DNA of 64,000 nt from assembly GCA_051294375.1 (NCBI GenBank), contig CM119267.1, forward strand, positions 25,121,783-25,185,782. Direction: 5' to 3'. This DNA is from Paraspadella gotoi. Lineage: Eukaryota > Chaetognatha. This document shows, piece by piece, positions 1-12,700 of this stretch (within the stretch, counting starts at the first letter, position 1; the number at the start of each line of letters is the position of its first letter). The position numbers were made by a program, and so were the translations under genes. The notes beneath the pieces were generated by a model that was not told the origin of the DNA, did no database searches, and saw only the letters and a list, made by a program, of their open reading frames with translations.

Positions 1-72
1 GGGGGGGGGAGAATGTCAGTCATTCCTTTTACTTTTATATACAATTTCAACTTGATTCTTTTAGTCTTCCAC

Positions 73-3000
73 CTGTAAAAGAGATTCTAGTCGACAAATC
101 TCTTCGCTTTGTTTCACGAACGCCTCCTGCATCTCCACCAGTTGTGATTTCAGATCCTGTAACGAATTAAAGCCATGAATGAAAGTCACAACAAGCGGCC
201 ACGCCCCCCTTTTTGAATTCTCTAGACGCACCTTGTTCTGTGCCAAGGCTCGACTCAACGCCATCTTGTCGTTCTCGACGGCGGCGAGGAGACGACGTCG
301 ATCCTCCGCTTCCGCTTCGGCGCCGACTAGTCTCTCCTTCATTTGATCCACCTTTATAAAATATAGGTAATATAAACATTTATTGATTGATTTTACTTAT
401 AAATTCAGTTTTAAAACGAAGACCTTAAACGATTCCTCTTCGAGCTGTCGACGAAGGTTCTCCTTCTCCTGCAACAACTCCAAGTTTTGGGTCTGCATCC
501 TGTTGATCTCCTCCAAGTGGTCGTTGACGGCCTCGAGGTTAACTTTCTCTTCCATCTCAAGATTCGATTCCTTCATAGACCCTAAACTCGCCGCTAACTC
601 AGCGCACTCGGCCATTCTGGAAAAAGAAAAAGACCCGGGAACTAATACTTAAAAAATAATAGTAAGATCTCATTCCTCTCTCGCTTCTTCTTTCTCTCTC
701 TCATATTCTCTCTCTAATTCTCTCTCTCTCTCTGTAGAGATATGTCCCCCTTTTTCCCCCAATTTACTTGTTTACCTTTTGTTATTATCTGCCGATAGAT
801 GTCTCTTTTCTTTTCTTTAGGAGATTTCACTCTTTTCTTTTCTTACCAGATGTTCTAGGCACATATATAGATACTTAGGACTTTTCCGCCCGTTACAAAA
901 CTGTCTTTTTACGAGGCTTAGGACCCTTCACGTCACGTCACGTCACCCTTTCGATACCGTTTACAGACAGAGTCATTGTGGCCATAGAGCCCACCGTGAG
1001 ACCACACTCCGTGACTCGTGGATGCGCTTGTGGTCAGACTTTAGCTCCGTCATACACTTGTGGACGGACTTGTGGTCCATTCCATTTGACCACACTCGAG
1101 TGACGACAGCCTCGCCGACCAAGGACTCACGGCGTCGACTTACGGCGCGACCGAGCCCCCGACTTCCGTTACCACGGCGACCCGACATCTTCGACGCACG
1201 CGCAACGGCGTCAGACGCGGCCACGCCCACTTCCGGAGACGTCAGCGAGGGACGAGGACTACTTTCCTCCGTAGCGACCCGACAGCGGCGAAGCAGAGGC
1301 GACTTCGTGGACACACGGCAAGAGTTCATACACTCTCATTCTCTCTTTCTCATTCTCTCTCTCTCTCATATTCTCTCTCTCATATTCTCTCTCTCATATT
1401 CTCTCTCTCATATTCTCTCACTCTCTCTCTCTCTCTCAAAAACTTACTTTCGAGTCAACTCTTCCCTCGCCGCCGCCGTCGAGTCCTCCTCCTCCTTCAC
1501 TCTCGCCTCCAACTCGGCCGCTCGAGCCTTCGTCTGCCCCAAATGAGTTTGATATTGCGCGGCCAATGCGTCGCGTTCCGCCACCAGGTTTTGGAAGGAG
1601 ACAGTGTAATGTCGCAGTTGGGATTGCAGTTGCTGAATCTGAGAGGCAGAGAGAAAAAGATATAGTCAGCTAATGCAATACGGCTTACCCCACGACTCAC
1701 CTCGAAACTCTTCCTTTGATTCTCTTGGGCCAAAGCCTTGCTTTCCGCACTTGGCCGCGGCTCCGGCGTCTGTTGCTCCTCCTCCTCCTCCGACTGACGC
1801 TCTCGCTCCAGCGCCTGCTCCAACTTGAGCTCGAGTCGCTGACATTTGTTCTCACAGTCGGCGAGTCGCTCATCTCGTTCCTTTGACTCTTTCTCAGCGG
1901 AGACCAACTTCTCTTTGAGTTGGTTGTTGTGAAGATACAGATCGTCGTTGGCGGCGGTCGTGTCTTCCACGCGCGACTGGAGACGAGAGACGTCCTCGCG
2001 GAGGAACTTGATTTGGGACTCGTTGGCCTAAAGAGAAGAACGAATGATACATATGAATAACGTTAGAGAAGTAGAGAACACTCGAGACCCGATTAATATC
2101 ATTGAAATCACTTGATATCGTTTCATTTGATTACGACCGTCTGATGAATGATGATTCACAAGATTAGCAATCCCATTAACTCTTTGCTACAGGCTGTCTT
2201 TTTGTTTCTTCCTGACCAAGTGACCACGTGACCTGATTTCCCACTCGAACATTGAAATATCAAAGATCGACTTGAACGTAATTTGAAAATTCATTCACCT
2301 CGAAAGTTCTTTGGTTAAGAGTGAGGGTCTTCTCGATCTCGCCCACTCGTTCCCTCGACGCGAAGAGTCGGCCGGTGACTTCGTCCAGTTCCTCGCGCTT
2401 CTTGTTCAACGCCGTCGTCGATTGCTGTAGTTGAGCCTTTTCAAGAAATAAAAATATCGATAATTATAACGTGAATTATTACGAAAGAAATTAATACTTA
2501 ATAATTTATACTTATCCTCACCTGAAGGTCCGTCTTCTCCGAGACGAGGATGCCGATGGTTTGTATGTGGACCTGCAACTGCTCGTGGAGATCCTGAAGG
2601 CGGACGGTGAGGTTTTCCGGGTTTTCGTCCGACGAGGATTCCCCTTCCAGCGGCGAAGCCTTCCGGGACGGGCCGCGTCCAAGGTGGGGACTCTCCCGCG
2701 GCGACTGGCGCCGGTTCCTCAACGCCCGGGGAATGGGCGACTCGATAGACGTCGATTTCTGCTTGAAAGTGGAAGCAAAGGAGGTTGGCGCCGACGAAGA
2801 GGAGGGCGCCGGTGCGGCGGAAAAAGGGGCCGGGCCTGCGGCGGAGAAAGGCGCCGGCTCGGCTACGAAGCCTTTGAACGGGTTGATTGCGGACTCGGAA
2901 GGCGTGAAGTAAGCGGATGATATGATGGAAGGCTGTTCTTGTTGAAGCTGCTCTGGCGGCAGAAAATAAGCTGAAGGAATGATAGAAGGCGGTTCTTTAA

Positions 3001-3613
3001 GAGTTTGACTATGTTCTTGAGGCTGCTGCGGCTGGTGAGGCGGCTGGTGAGGCTGCTGCGACTGCTGCGGCACCGCTTGAAACGCATCAGGAATTGGAAC
3101 GAAGGCGGAGGAAAGTGATTGGGCGGGAGAATCGTGAGGGAAAGAATGAGAGACGCCAAAGAGGCCGTCGTCGTTCGTGGAAGGGGGCGGAGCATCGACG
3201 TCAAATTCTTTAACTCCGTCGTCAATTTCGTCCCTCGAAATCTTCGCTTCCGGAGCGGCGTCGTCGTCGGCGTCAGCGTTCGAGAGCTGCTCGGAGTAGA
3301 CGGCGTCTTCCGCGGAAGCGATGAGGAGACCCACGTCTTCCAGATGGTGAAGCGTCGACGTGGCCTTGGAAGGGGCGTCATTGGAGGGCGTCGCGGAATC
3401 GTCGGGCGTCGCGGAATCGTCGGGCGTCGACGAAGGCACTTGAGGTGGATCGGACGTCGGAACGAAGCTCGTGGCGTCAGATGCGGAAAGGAGACCGTTG
3501 GTGGAGGAGGCTTGAGGCGAAGGTCCGCGGGAGGACGAGCCACTCGATCGTCGATCCTGAAATTCCTTGAGTCTTTTCTTCGCCCGCGAAATCTTTTCCT
3601 TTCGCGCTTCCAT
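73..3613 (-). CDS. GOLGA2: GM130/GOLGA2-like cis-Golgi golgin (3' end off the window)
   Basis: Long coiled-coil golgin of the cis-Golgi; in vertebrates GM130 binds p115 through its basic N-terminus and tethers vesicles. Modelled exons are 3613-2522, 2436-2299, 2027-1701, 1638-1448, 616-424, 351-232 and 156-73, 715 codons so far, all in frame. The N-terminus (MEARKEKISRAKKRLKEF) matches the basic p115-binding start of GM130. A Ser/Pro/Gln-rich disordered stretch follows, then coiled coil with GM130-like blocks: TIGILVSEKTDLQ at the end of exon 1, RERVGEIEKTL in exon 2 and ALSRALAQNKDLKSQL across a 75-bp intron (157-231). I chose the ATG at 3613 because the upstream in-frame codons offer only GTG. 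Exon 7 ends at a plausible donor (CAG then GTGGAAG at 73/72), so the gene probably continues left. Reading through would instead stop at 61. Family call firm, exon edges good. Confidence 0.82.
661..1437. repeat. CT-rich microsatellites in GOLGA2-like intron 4
   Basis: Intron 617-1447 carries CT microsatellite at about 661-735. A second CT-rich tract at about 1330-1437 contains a 14-bp unit (catattctctctct) repeated four to five times. Between them, about 900-1325 is a GC-rich block unlike the AT-rich norm for introns here. No protein similarity was recognised in it. Confidence 0.7.
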
Positions 3614-4474
3614 TTTTTTTTCTCTCTCGATTTCACTTTTCACTTTTCAGTTAAAAAAAAAGGGAATCGAATCCGCGTCACTCGATCTTCCCTCTAGCGA
3701 CCTCTCTGTCTCTGTCAACAAATAAATGAGAATTGCTTTGTTTTCTTTTTTTCATTTGAGGATTCACGAAAATTTTTATGCGATGGAAAAAAAAAGACAA
3801 GATTCTTGGGAAATGAGGCTACGGTGCTTAATGCTTAAGCGTAACTTGTTTTCCACGTCTTAATATTTTTTTTCATGAATAAACAATAAAACTGATCATA
3901 TACGTAGGTGTATAACTATATATATAATTGCGTAAAACAATATTAAAATCATTAAAAAAATCTTAATTTTCTAAAAAAAATGGGGTGGGGGAAATAAGAA
4001 AAAAAACTTCTTCAGCGACATAATACATGTATATGATTATGAAATGTTCGTGGTAAGTCAATTTAATACAATCGATGAGGATTAAGGATCAACTTCATGA
4101 TAGCGGGGGGAAAAAAGCGCCTAGCTCCCTTGATTAAAAAAAAATGATTGGCCTGATCAATGAATGGCAGTGTTCGTTGGGAGTCTCCCTCGTCAGCACT
4201 ATTTCAATTCAATAACGATTCGCAAAAGCCGCGACTATTATTCACGCTTAATTCATTTTCATCGGAATGAAAAATCAAATAAAATATATTTCGGGGTTTA
4301 CGCCGATGATCTTCTTCACAAGCGTTTTCCCCCCAAAAAAGTTTAAATTTAAAAAAAAAAAGAAGGAAATATGCAACGATAAAAAATATAATCTAGTCAA
4401 AAAATGAAACCTGTACAAAAATCGTAAAACCTTGATAAAGAAATTCATTTTTTTTTTTTCTAGAGAGAGATTTT
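3614..4474. other. Spacer between GOLGA2-like start and NSD-like stop
   Basis: 861 bp of AT-rich DNA with many A and T runs. It must hold the 3' UTR of the NSD-like gene and the promoter/5' UTR of the golgin gene. I see no coding exon, no RNA gene and no clear AATAAA signal. A CT-rich stretch (3618-3648) lies just upstream of the golgin ATG. Confidence 0.5.
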
Positions 4475-7400
4475 TCAAGACGAAGCACTGTCTTCTTCTC
4501 TGGTAGGCGTGGCGCCGAGATCAACAAAGGGCATCTCGGTGTCGACATCGTTCCCGGCGAGGCTTTCGTTCTCCGACGCCTCCAAGTTGAGGTAGTCGAG
4601 TTGAAGCACCTTGACGCTAGAATTCGATTCGCGCGTCGAGGATCGAGACGACTTCTTTCCCGATCCGTTCCCGGACGGCGCCGCCCCGGCTTCGGCCCCT
4701 GAAGATTTCTTCCGACCGCCGGCCTTTCGCCCCTTCGCGGTTGGACGCTTGGCCGAAGGCTGTTTGGCCACGGCTGGGACTGCGGACTGACTGGCTTTCA
4801 TCCTGCGACCTCCGCGCATCTCTACTTTTTTTGCTTTAGATTCGAGGGCGGTCGTGGATACTGAAATCTTCGGCTCTTCCTTTTTTCTCCGTTTGGCCGA
4901 TGACATGGAAGCCTCCTCTTCCTCCTTGGCTCCACCGTCGTCAGCATCGTCGGCCCTTCTTTTCCTGCCGCGTCGGGACGCGGCGTCGCGGAATTTCTGA
5001 TCACGCTCCACCTCAGCCTTCTTTAGCGACTCCCGCCGTTCCCCCCGCTCTTCCTCCTCGTGCTCCGTGCAGACCATCACCCCCTCTCGACGCCACTCTA
5101 CGATGTTGCCAGCGTCTTTGGCGTGCTCCCCGCAAAAAGAATTTGGGCACAACTGCACCGAGGAAAAATCATAAGTTACTTAATAATTAGTCACACAATG
5201 TACAAAGCATACATGTTTGGTTGTAAAGCCAATAAAACCATTATCTTTTCCCTGAGCACCCACTTACCGCGCAGAGAACCGAGGATTGCTTGGTGCACAA
5301 GTCGCAATAGTGCCAGGGACACGACCATTGACCGTACGGCAGGCATTCTCGTTCCAAGCACTGCAAGTGGTAGGCTTTGGTGCATGACTTGAGATCGCAG
5401 AGAAGAAGTTTGCCTCCTTCCAAGCAGCGGAAGCACCAGTCGTCGGTCACCTGAAAGAAAAAGAGATGATATGGAAAGAGAAGACCAGAGATGATATGGA
5501 AAGAGAAGACCAGAGATGATATGGAAAGAGAAGACCAGAGATGATATGGAAAGAGAAGACCAGAAATGATGATGAGAGATGGCGCTGTTTTATTCATTTT
5601 TTCTCATTATTTTGCTCATTTATTCCATTTCATTGTCACGTGACTTTTCTATACATTTCGTCTGCTTTGTCTATACTCTTTTTGTATGCATTTCTCTCCC
5701 TTTTTCAGTCAGTTAGAGAGTTACCTAGACCCGTCTCCAAACGGCTCTTTACGGGCTATGAAGTCCTTTCGTCATTCATGTCAACCCTTACGTCACCAAC
5801 TTTCCTAGATCAAGGGCCACGAGACCCCAAGCCCACTGAGACACTGCCAGCCCAGAGACTCGCGGCAAAGGAGGCACGGAGAGGCCACATGCCACTAGCC
5901 TCAGACTCTACTATGGACTTGTGACTCTTAGCAGAGACGGGCGTCGCAAGCCTCGACACCTGCCCTTCAATGGACTTGGGTTCCTTCGCAAGCTCCTTCA
6001 ACTTTCCACAGCCGGCCACAACGGGGTCGCAGAGGCTGCGACGACTCCGAAGGGGCGTCGGACAAGACCGCGGCCACTTCCGGTTGAGACGCGAGGTGAA
6101 GACCAAGGTTTCACTCAGTAGTAGCCTGACGGGTCGACACGCGAGGAGGCGTCACCGAGACCAGGTTTGGTTCTGGTTTCTCGACAAATGATATGGAAAG
6201 AGAAGACCAGAAATGATATGGAAAGAGAAGACCATAGATGATATGGAAAGAGAAGACCATAGATGATATGGAAAGAGAAGACCAGAGATGATATGGAAAG
6301 AGAAGACCAGAGATGATATGGAAAGAGAAGACCAGAGATGATATGGAAAGAGATGACCAGAGATGATATGGAAAAGGATGACCATAGATGATATGGAAGG
6401 AGATGACCAGAGATAAAAAAAAAAGAGAAAAAGACGTTGCGCACCTTGATGGCCTTTAACTTTCTTTTCTTTTTCTTCTTCTTTGCCCCAGTCTCCTTCT
6501 CAGTTTCCTCTCCAGTCTTATTCTTCTTCTTCTTCTTGGAGTCAGCAGCGTCGGTCTTGGCGCGCTCGCCCAGAAATCCGCTGCAGGTGGCGGCGCCGCA
6601 ATGGCAGGTCGTCTTCTCGTCCCCTTTACATTCTAATTGGTAGTTGAAAGTGAGCTCCGTTCCGGCAGCGATATCCTGGAAGAGGATTCGTCGACTCATA
6701 AAACTTAATGCTACGTACATACATATACGTATATGTACGAATAAGATAACTAAAGAATTCAAAAAGGCCTTCTTCTCTACCTTTCGCGCGAAGAGACCGA
6801 CTCTCGTGGCGCCGTTGACGGTCCACTTCTGAGTCTCGCAGTTTGGATCGCACGAGTGATTCATGAAGCGAGCGTAGTTTCCCTTCGGCCCCGCGTCGAT
6901 AATTCGGTTTGCGTCCACCGTCAACATGTAAAAGTTCGTCTCGTTCCTGTGGGTCAAGGCATCAATAATAATTTTTGGCAACGCGACTCTATAACATACA
7001 TCTATTGGTCGGTGGATAATATACATATTGTAAATAAGTTAAATTTGAAAAAAACAAATATATTATGGAACAAGGTTTTTACATAACATGAAAGCTCGAA
7101 TCAATATCAATGATGAAAGAAAGAAAAATGAAATAACCACGGGTTTAATATTAAACATTAGATTAAGCGTCTTTTTTTTGTTTATCTATAAATTATTGAC
7201 CTGGCGTGATAAACTTCCAGCCGACGCTTTCCTTCTTCGTCGTCAATCAATTCGCCGACGTATTCGTTAACGAAATCTCCCTAAAACATTTCAAAAGGTT
7301 GAAAGATTAAAATTCTTATAAAATATAATATATATGTGATATAATAAATACTAAATACATGTTCTTCCCCCGAACCTGCTTGATGTCCTCCAATGCGCGC

Positions 7401-9672
7401 AAACCCCAACCCCGATGATTGTCCGTCCTGAAGGTGACGGACTTGGGGTAAAGGCGCTTTTGGAATCTCTGGTTCTGGCACTTATCGCCCGCTGGGCAAG
7501 ACAACGGGTGACACTCGTACATGAGCATGCGGTTGAGACAATCTTCGTTGGAGGCGCAGGGCAATGGATCCTGGAAACGAAAAAATCCTTTTTTTTATAT
7601 AATAAGAAAACATCGAAAAAGTATCAATGATGATCATGAAAAAGAAGAAAGACCTTTTGATCAGGTTTGCACTCGCAGACGGGGAGCTCGGAATAATCGA
7701 TCGAAGCCGGGTGCACGTTGCCGTAGGGCCTGTTCGTTCTTATAAACTTGTAAGGCGCCGGGCGTTTTTTGTCATGGGCAGAGTCTTTCTCATCACGAGC
7801 CGCCTGTAAATATGGATTTAATAAAACATTTATACGAACACATATAAAATGTAAATATTCTTCTCAAGACCCCAACTTGCCTTGACGGCCTTGTAGGCTG
7901 CGTAGGCCTCCGCCGCCTCGTCCAGCGCCTTGGAGTATTCCACGTCAACTTTCTTGCTGGAGGAGCAGCCTTTCTTGCAAGAGTCTCCGTCCTGGTAGGC
8001 GAAAGTCCGTCCGGCGTGAAGCCAGTTGTAGTCGTGGGAGCCGAGAAAGCGGACGGGGAAGAGCCCAACACCGTGATCCCGCTCTAGGATGTTATCGGGC
8101 ACGTTGCGGGGATGACAGATCTCCGCCGGCCACCATCGATGACTCCCCAATTTGACCCAAACAACCTCGCCGTATCGTGGCCTCTTGCCGACGACGCATA
8201 GACCGCAAAACCAATCGCCCTTAGAAAAATTTCAACATTATTGAAGTTCAATTATTTTTCGAGCATGTGTGAGGAAGTAGTTTATTCTAATATTACTTGT
8301 GTCTATCAATCGAATCTGCATTTTATAGTATTAATTAACTCCTTTGTTACTTTCGAAGTTTATTATTTTGATTTATGAATAAATAATTAAGTTAGTCCTA
8401 ATAATATTACGAGAGCTAAACTTTTAATCTTACCTGCGGCTCCTCTTTCATCTCCAAGCACTCGGTGTGATACGCGGCCGGGCAAGACTCGCAGCAAAGG
8501 AGCGTCCCGCCCTTCGAACAAGCGAAGCAATAAGCGACGTTCACGTGAGAGTGAGCCTTGATTCCTTTGACGGGTTCGAAGTGGGCGGCGCAGATGATGT
8601 TTATTCTGTAGGGAAATTAATTAAGCTATGCATATTATTATAAAATATAAATTTCCCACAAAAGGAAACTAACCCGCCGATGTATTCGCTCCCCGCGGGG
8701 AGGCAAAAGTCTCCAACATGATACGCGGCGGGGCATTTGACGCATCGAAGCATCTTCCCCATCTTTGAGCGGTGAGACTTGGGATTCTCGATGCAGCACT
8801 CGAGGCAGGCGTGCTGCGGACACTTGAAGGTTTTCTTGCCGTCGACGAAGTCGATGAGTTCCTCGAATTTGGAGTTAGCGCGAAGACAGCTTTCGTGATA
8901 ATATTTGCCGCATCCGTTAGAAGAGCAGCGCTTGGTCGAAGAGTCCTTCCGACCACAGGCGAAGCAAGGGTGTTGACCAGAACGACAATCCGTGCAAAGA
9001 AAGTTAAGAGAATCCGGGCAAGGGGCGACGAGGAGACTGGGCTGGTTTTCTACGATTGGCGCCGATTTTTCATCAGATTCCGGAGTCATTTTATCTGGCG
9101 ACTGCGGGGCTGATTTCTCTTTCAGATCCAGTCTTTTCGGCGACTGCGGCGCTGGTTTTTCATCTTCATCTGAATCCGGTTTTTTAACTAAAGACGGCGC
9201 TGGTTTCTCTTTCTGATCCTCTTGTGTTTTCTTCGCCTGAGGTGCTGGTTTCTCTTCAAGTTGCATCGCGGGATTCTCTTCTGATTTTATCTCCTTTGAA
9301 TCGCCATCCTCTGAAATCTTCTCATCCCCAACGCCAGTTGACGATTTAACTTTGACGCGAGCTTGCTCTTTAATCTTTGCTTCTTCGTCGTCGGCCTTCG
9401 ATTCCTTTTCTTTTCTTCTTTCGTCGCAGCTGCGATGGAAGGAGCCGCCGCAGGGACCGCGGCAAAGGACGACGGGTTGAGCCACGCCCCCTTCGTCGCA
9501 CGCTGCCTCCGACTTGAGACAAAGGAGGCAAGGAAGGGTCGGGACTTTACCCGACGGCGCTCGGTGGGTCGACGACAACTTTTCGATCTCCCACTTTCGC
9601 TTGACGACGACGTCGCCCGCAGTCGAGGACGCGCAGGAATCTTCGGCGGAGGATCCTGAGGGAGGGATGGAG

Positions 9673-9721
<49 letters not shown>

Positions 9722-12700
9722 CCATCACGAATCTATAATGTAGAATAAATTGGGCGAGAAGCCTTTTTCCTCACCTCCACTCGTCTGGGCGGCGAGCGAG
9801 GACGAGATCTTGCTCTTTTTAGCGACGACGACCTCTTGAAAGGACTTGAGCCTGTAGAGGAGTTTCGGGGAGGAGTCTCCGTCGTCGACGGAAGGTTTGC
9901 GGTCGTCGGGGTCGCTGCTTTTCTTTCGCTTTCGTTGTTCGAGCCTTTGGAGCAAAAGGACGATAGATATATGATGTAGCCGGCATCGCCCACACAATCC
10001 CCCTCTAACATATATATATTGTATTTTGTATTTCTTAAGAATTTTGTCGTATATAGATTCAGTACCTTCGACATTCCAGTATTATCATTATCATCACCAT
10101 CATTTAAGCTTGCCTGCACCCATTAAGCTAGCTATGTAAAATAGTATATTGTATAAAGGTTCTGCCACAGCAAGTTAGGATTTCTTCTCAGTAAGTTATC
10201 TTTCTTATTAGTTGAAGTTCAGCTAAGTATATACTATTATTTAGGACCCCAAAAACACTGCTCATACAGACTATTTATATTTATAGTTGAACTTAATGTA
10301 ATCCCTTCAACACACCTCCTTCCCTCGACGATGGATGGAGAGGAATCCCGACTCCCCGACGCATTGGGCGACGACGACGACGACTTGCGGCAGCCGCGGA
10401 CCAAATTGTGGAATCCGTTGATGGGAGAGAGAACGACGCCGGCGGCGGTCGCGTATTTCAGGGCGTCGACGGAGAGTTTGTGGGAAGAAGAGGTGAAGGA
10501 GGCGGGGGACTCCATCACGACGCCGGAGGGCGGTGGTATGGCGGCGGCAGCGGCTACATCGCTCGGGCGTCTTTTCCCGAGATCCGTAAAGGAGGCTTCC
10601 CGGGCGAATTTGGCGATCTCCTCCGCCGACATCGAATCCCATTCTTCCTTTAATTTCTTCCTAATGAGTTGATCGTCAAAGTTGGGGAATTCGGAGCGAA
10701 CTCTCTCTCGATGAGTAAAACAAAATAGATTAAAAAGTTCGAAGCTGGATCGAGAAAGCGGCGGCGCGCGTCGAGGCTGCAGGTTCGGATGGACGTGACG
10801 CTGCGGCTTTTCTTCCTCAAACTCGGATTCGAGCGCCGTGAAGGAGTTAATCCGGCGACAAGAATTTTGTGGCGTCATTGAGTCGGATTTGTCGATCTTC
10901 CTCATCGGCGCCGACGACCGGCGTGCGTTCTTTCTGGCGCCGGTCGCGCTCGAACTCGGCGGGAAACCGTCAAAGTCGGCGCCCATTTCTGCTCCATGAA
11001 CTGTCTTCCGCTTTCTCGAGGCAGCGACGGAAGGTTTGAGGGGGACGAACTGAATCCGACTGGAGAAGGTTTCGTCGCCGATGCCGTTAGCGGGGGCAGT
11101 GGCGACGCCGTTGACCGGCTCGTAGCAATACTCGAAAATGCGGAGGCGTTCGTCGAGGCTCATGGCGGCGGCGCGGACGACTTCTTCTTTGGCTTCGACC
11201 AACTCCTCCTGCAGTCGCTTCGACGCCGGGAAATAGCTCTTCATTAACTTTTCCCTGTCGCGTTTGGTAAGACGTTGCGCCTTCGACTCCTCGGCCTTGC
11301 GCCACTCGGCTACTTCGTCGGGATGGTTGAAGGCCTGAGAAAAAGTTGGACGAAGGGGAGTAAGTTAATTATTGGGAGTTGGTGATAATTCTGAATTGAG
11401 TACACATATACGTGTGCCTAGCAAACGTAAATGTTATAATATTATAATATTAAAGATTACCAATGAATGGACTTTGAAAAAATATCGATTTTTAACTATA
11501 ACTAATTCAGCCCCAGCATAACAGTTAGTCGGTCACTGGTGTTCTTTTGTTCCTAAACTAAATCAAAGTCAACACAGATATCAAGGTGTTGGTGGGCGGA
11601 TTCTGCAGATGGATGTAACGTTTATCTTCTGGTCTGTTCTTCTTTCATTTCAGGCATTTTAAAACTTAAGTTTAACGACAAAAGACCGACTTTTCTCCGT
11701 CACTGTTTGGGGTAACTTTAAAAATTTGGACCCTTCATTGAAATTAGAAATGTTTTTTGCCATCTTTCTTTTAATTTTATAGTCAAATATATTCATCAAA
11801 ATGTTTATATTTAACTTTACTACCTTAAATGAATGCCACATGTATTACATGTCATGTAACTAGACTAACCTTGATGTCTTTAGATAGAACCCAAGCGTGT
11901 AGAGGCTTCGGTCCAAAAAACTGGACATGATACTGTGCCGACTTGTAGCTTGAGGGACGGGACACGCGATTGGAAGGATGTTCGGGGGCGACGAGACAGG
12001 GCCACCAGGGCTGCCCCCGTTGGAGACACCAGACCAAGTCGCCCCGCCGCCATTCGTCGACGAAAGGGGTCGACGTCCGAGTGGAGGTCTCCACGAGCGA
12101 TTCCACCTTCGTCGAACTCTCCTCTTGTTTCTCGATCTCCTCCGACTTGGCAGTGGAACTAGAAGGCGCCTCCGCCGATGAGGCGCTCTTCGGGCGGACG
12201 ACGTCGCCGAGCGTCCTCAGCAACTGGATGCCGATCTGCGCGGAATCCGAGGTAGATTTGATTCGCGGCAAAGACGAAGACGATGAGGACAATCCTTCCG
12301 AAGATCTAAATTCTTTGGCCGGCATCGATCGCGAGGCATCTCTGTCTCCGGCGGATCCGCCTTTGACCTTGAGGTTCTTCTCTTTGTCCTCTGTCGTCGA
12401 GTCTTTGTCCTCCTTAGCTTTTCTCGGAAAATCGCGCAGACTTTTACGCGACTTTTTCTTCTTCGCCTTCGACGATTCGTCTTCTGTCTTCGTCTTCTTT
12501 TCATCCTCTTCTCCATTTTTCGCCAAAGAGGGCGATCCCTTTTTCATCGTCAATTGCGCCACCACATCGGCGAGTCCCTTTTTCGGAGAGAACCGTTTGG
12601 CGTCGCCACCAGGCGTTTTTCCCGCCTCGCTCTCTGCTGGCGTAGGCGATTTACTAATCTTCTTGGGAGAGTTTTTGTTCTCGTCCCCCGAATTTGTGTC

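Noticed and set aside
1-60. G-run and AT-rich start as a biological feature
   Set aside because: A 9-base G run at the very edge may simply be intronic sequence or an edge effect; nothing supports a feature.
925-947. Tandem cacgtcacgtcacgtcac as a CRE-type regulatory site
   Set aside because: It lies deep in an intron next to simple repeats; a short tandem word alone is not evidence of a regulatory element.
2863-3636. 257-codon minus-strand ORF overlapping golgin exon 1 in another frame
   Set aside because: Low-complexity Arg/Pro-rich shadow; the GM130-like frame has family motifs and correct splice phases.
7874-7880. GT donor (A/GTTGGG) for the PWWP2 exon
   Set aside because: Joining there gives a stop within a few codons; the GC donor keeps the NSD frame.
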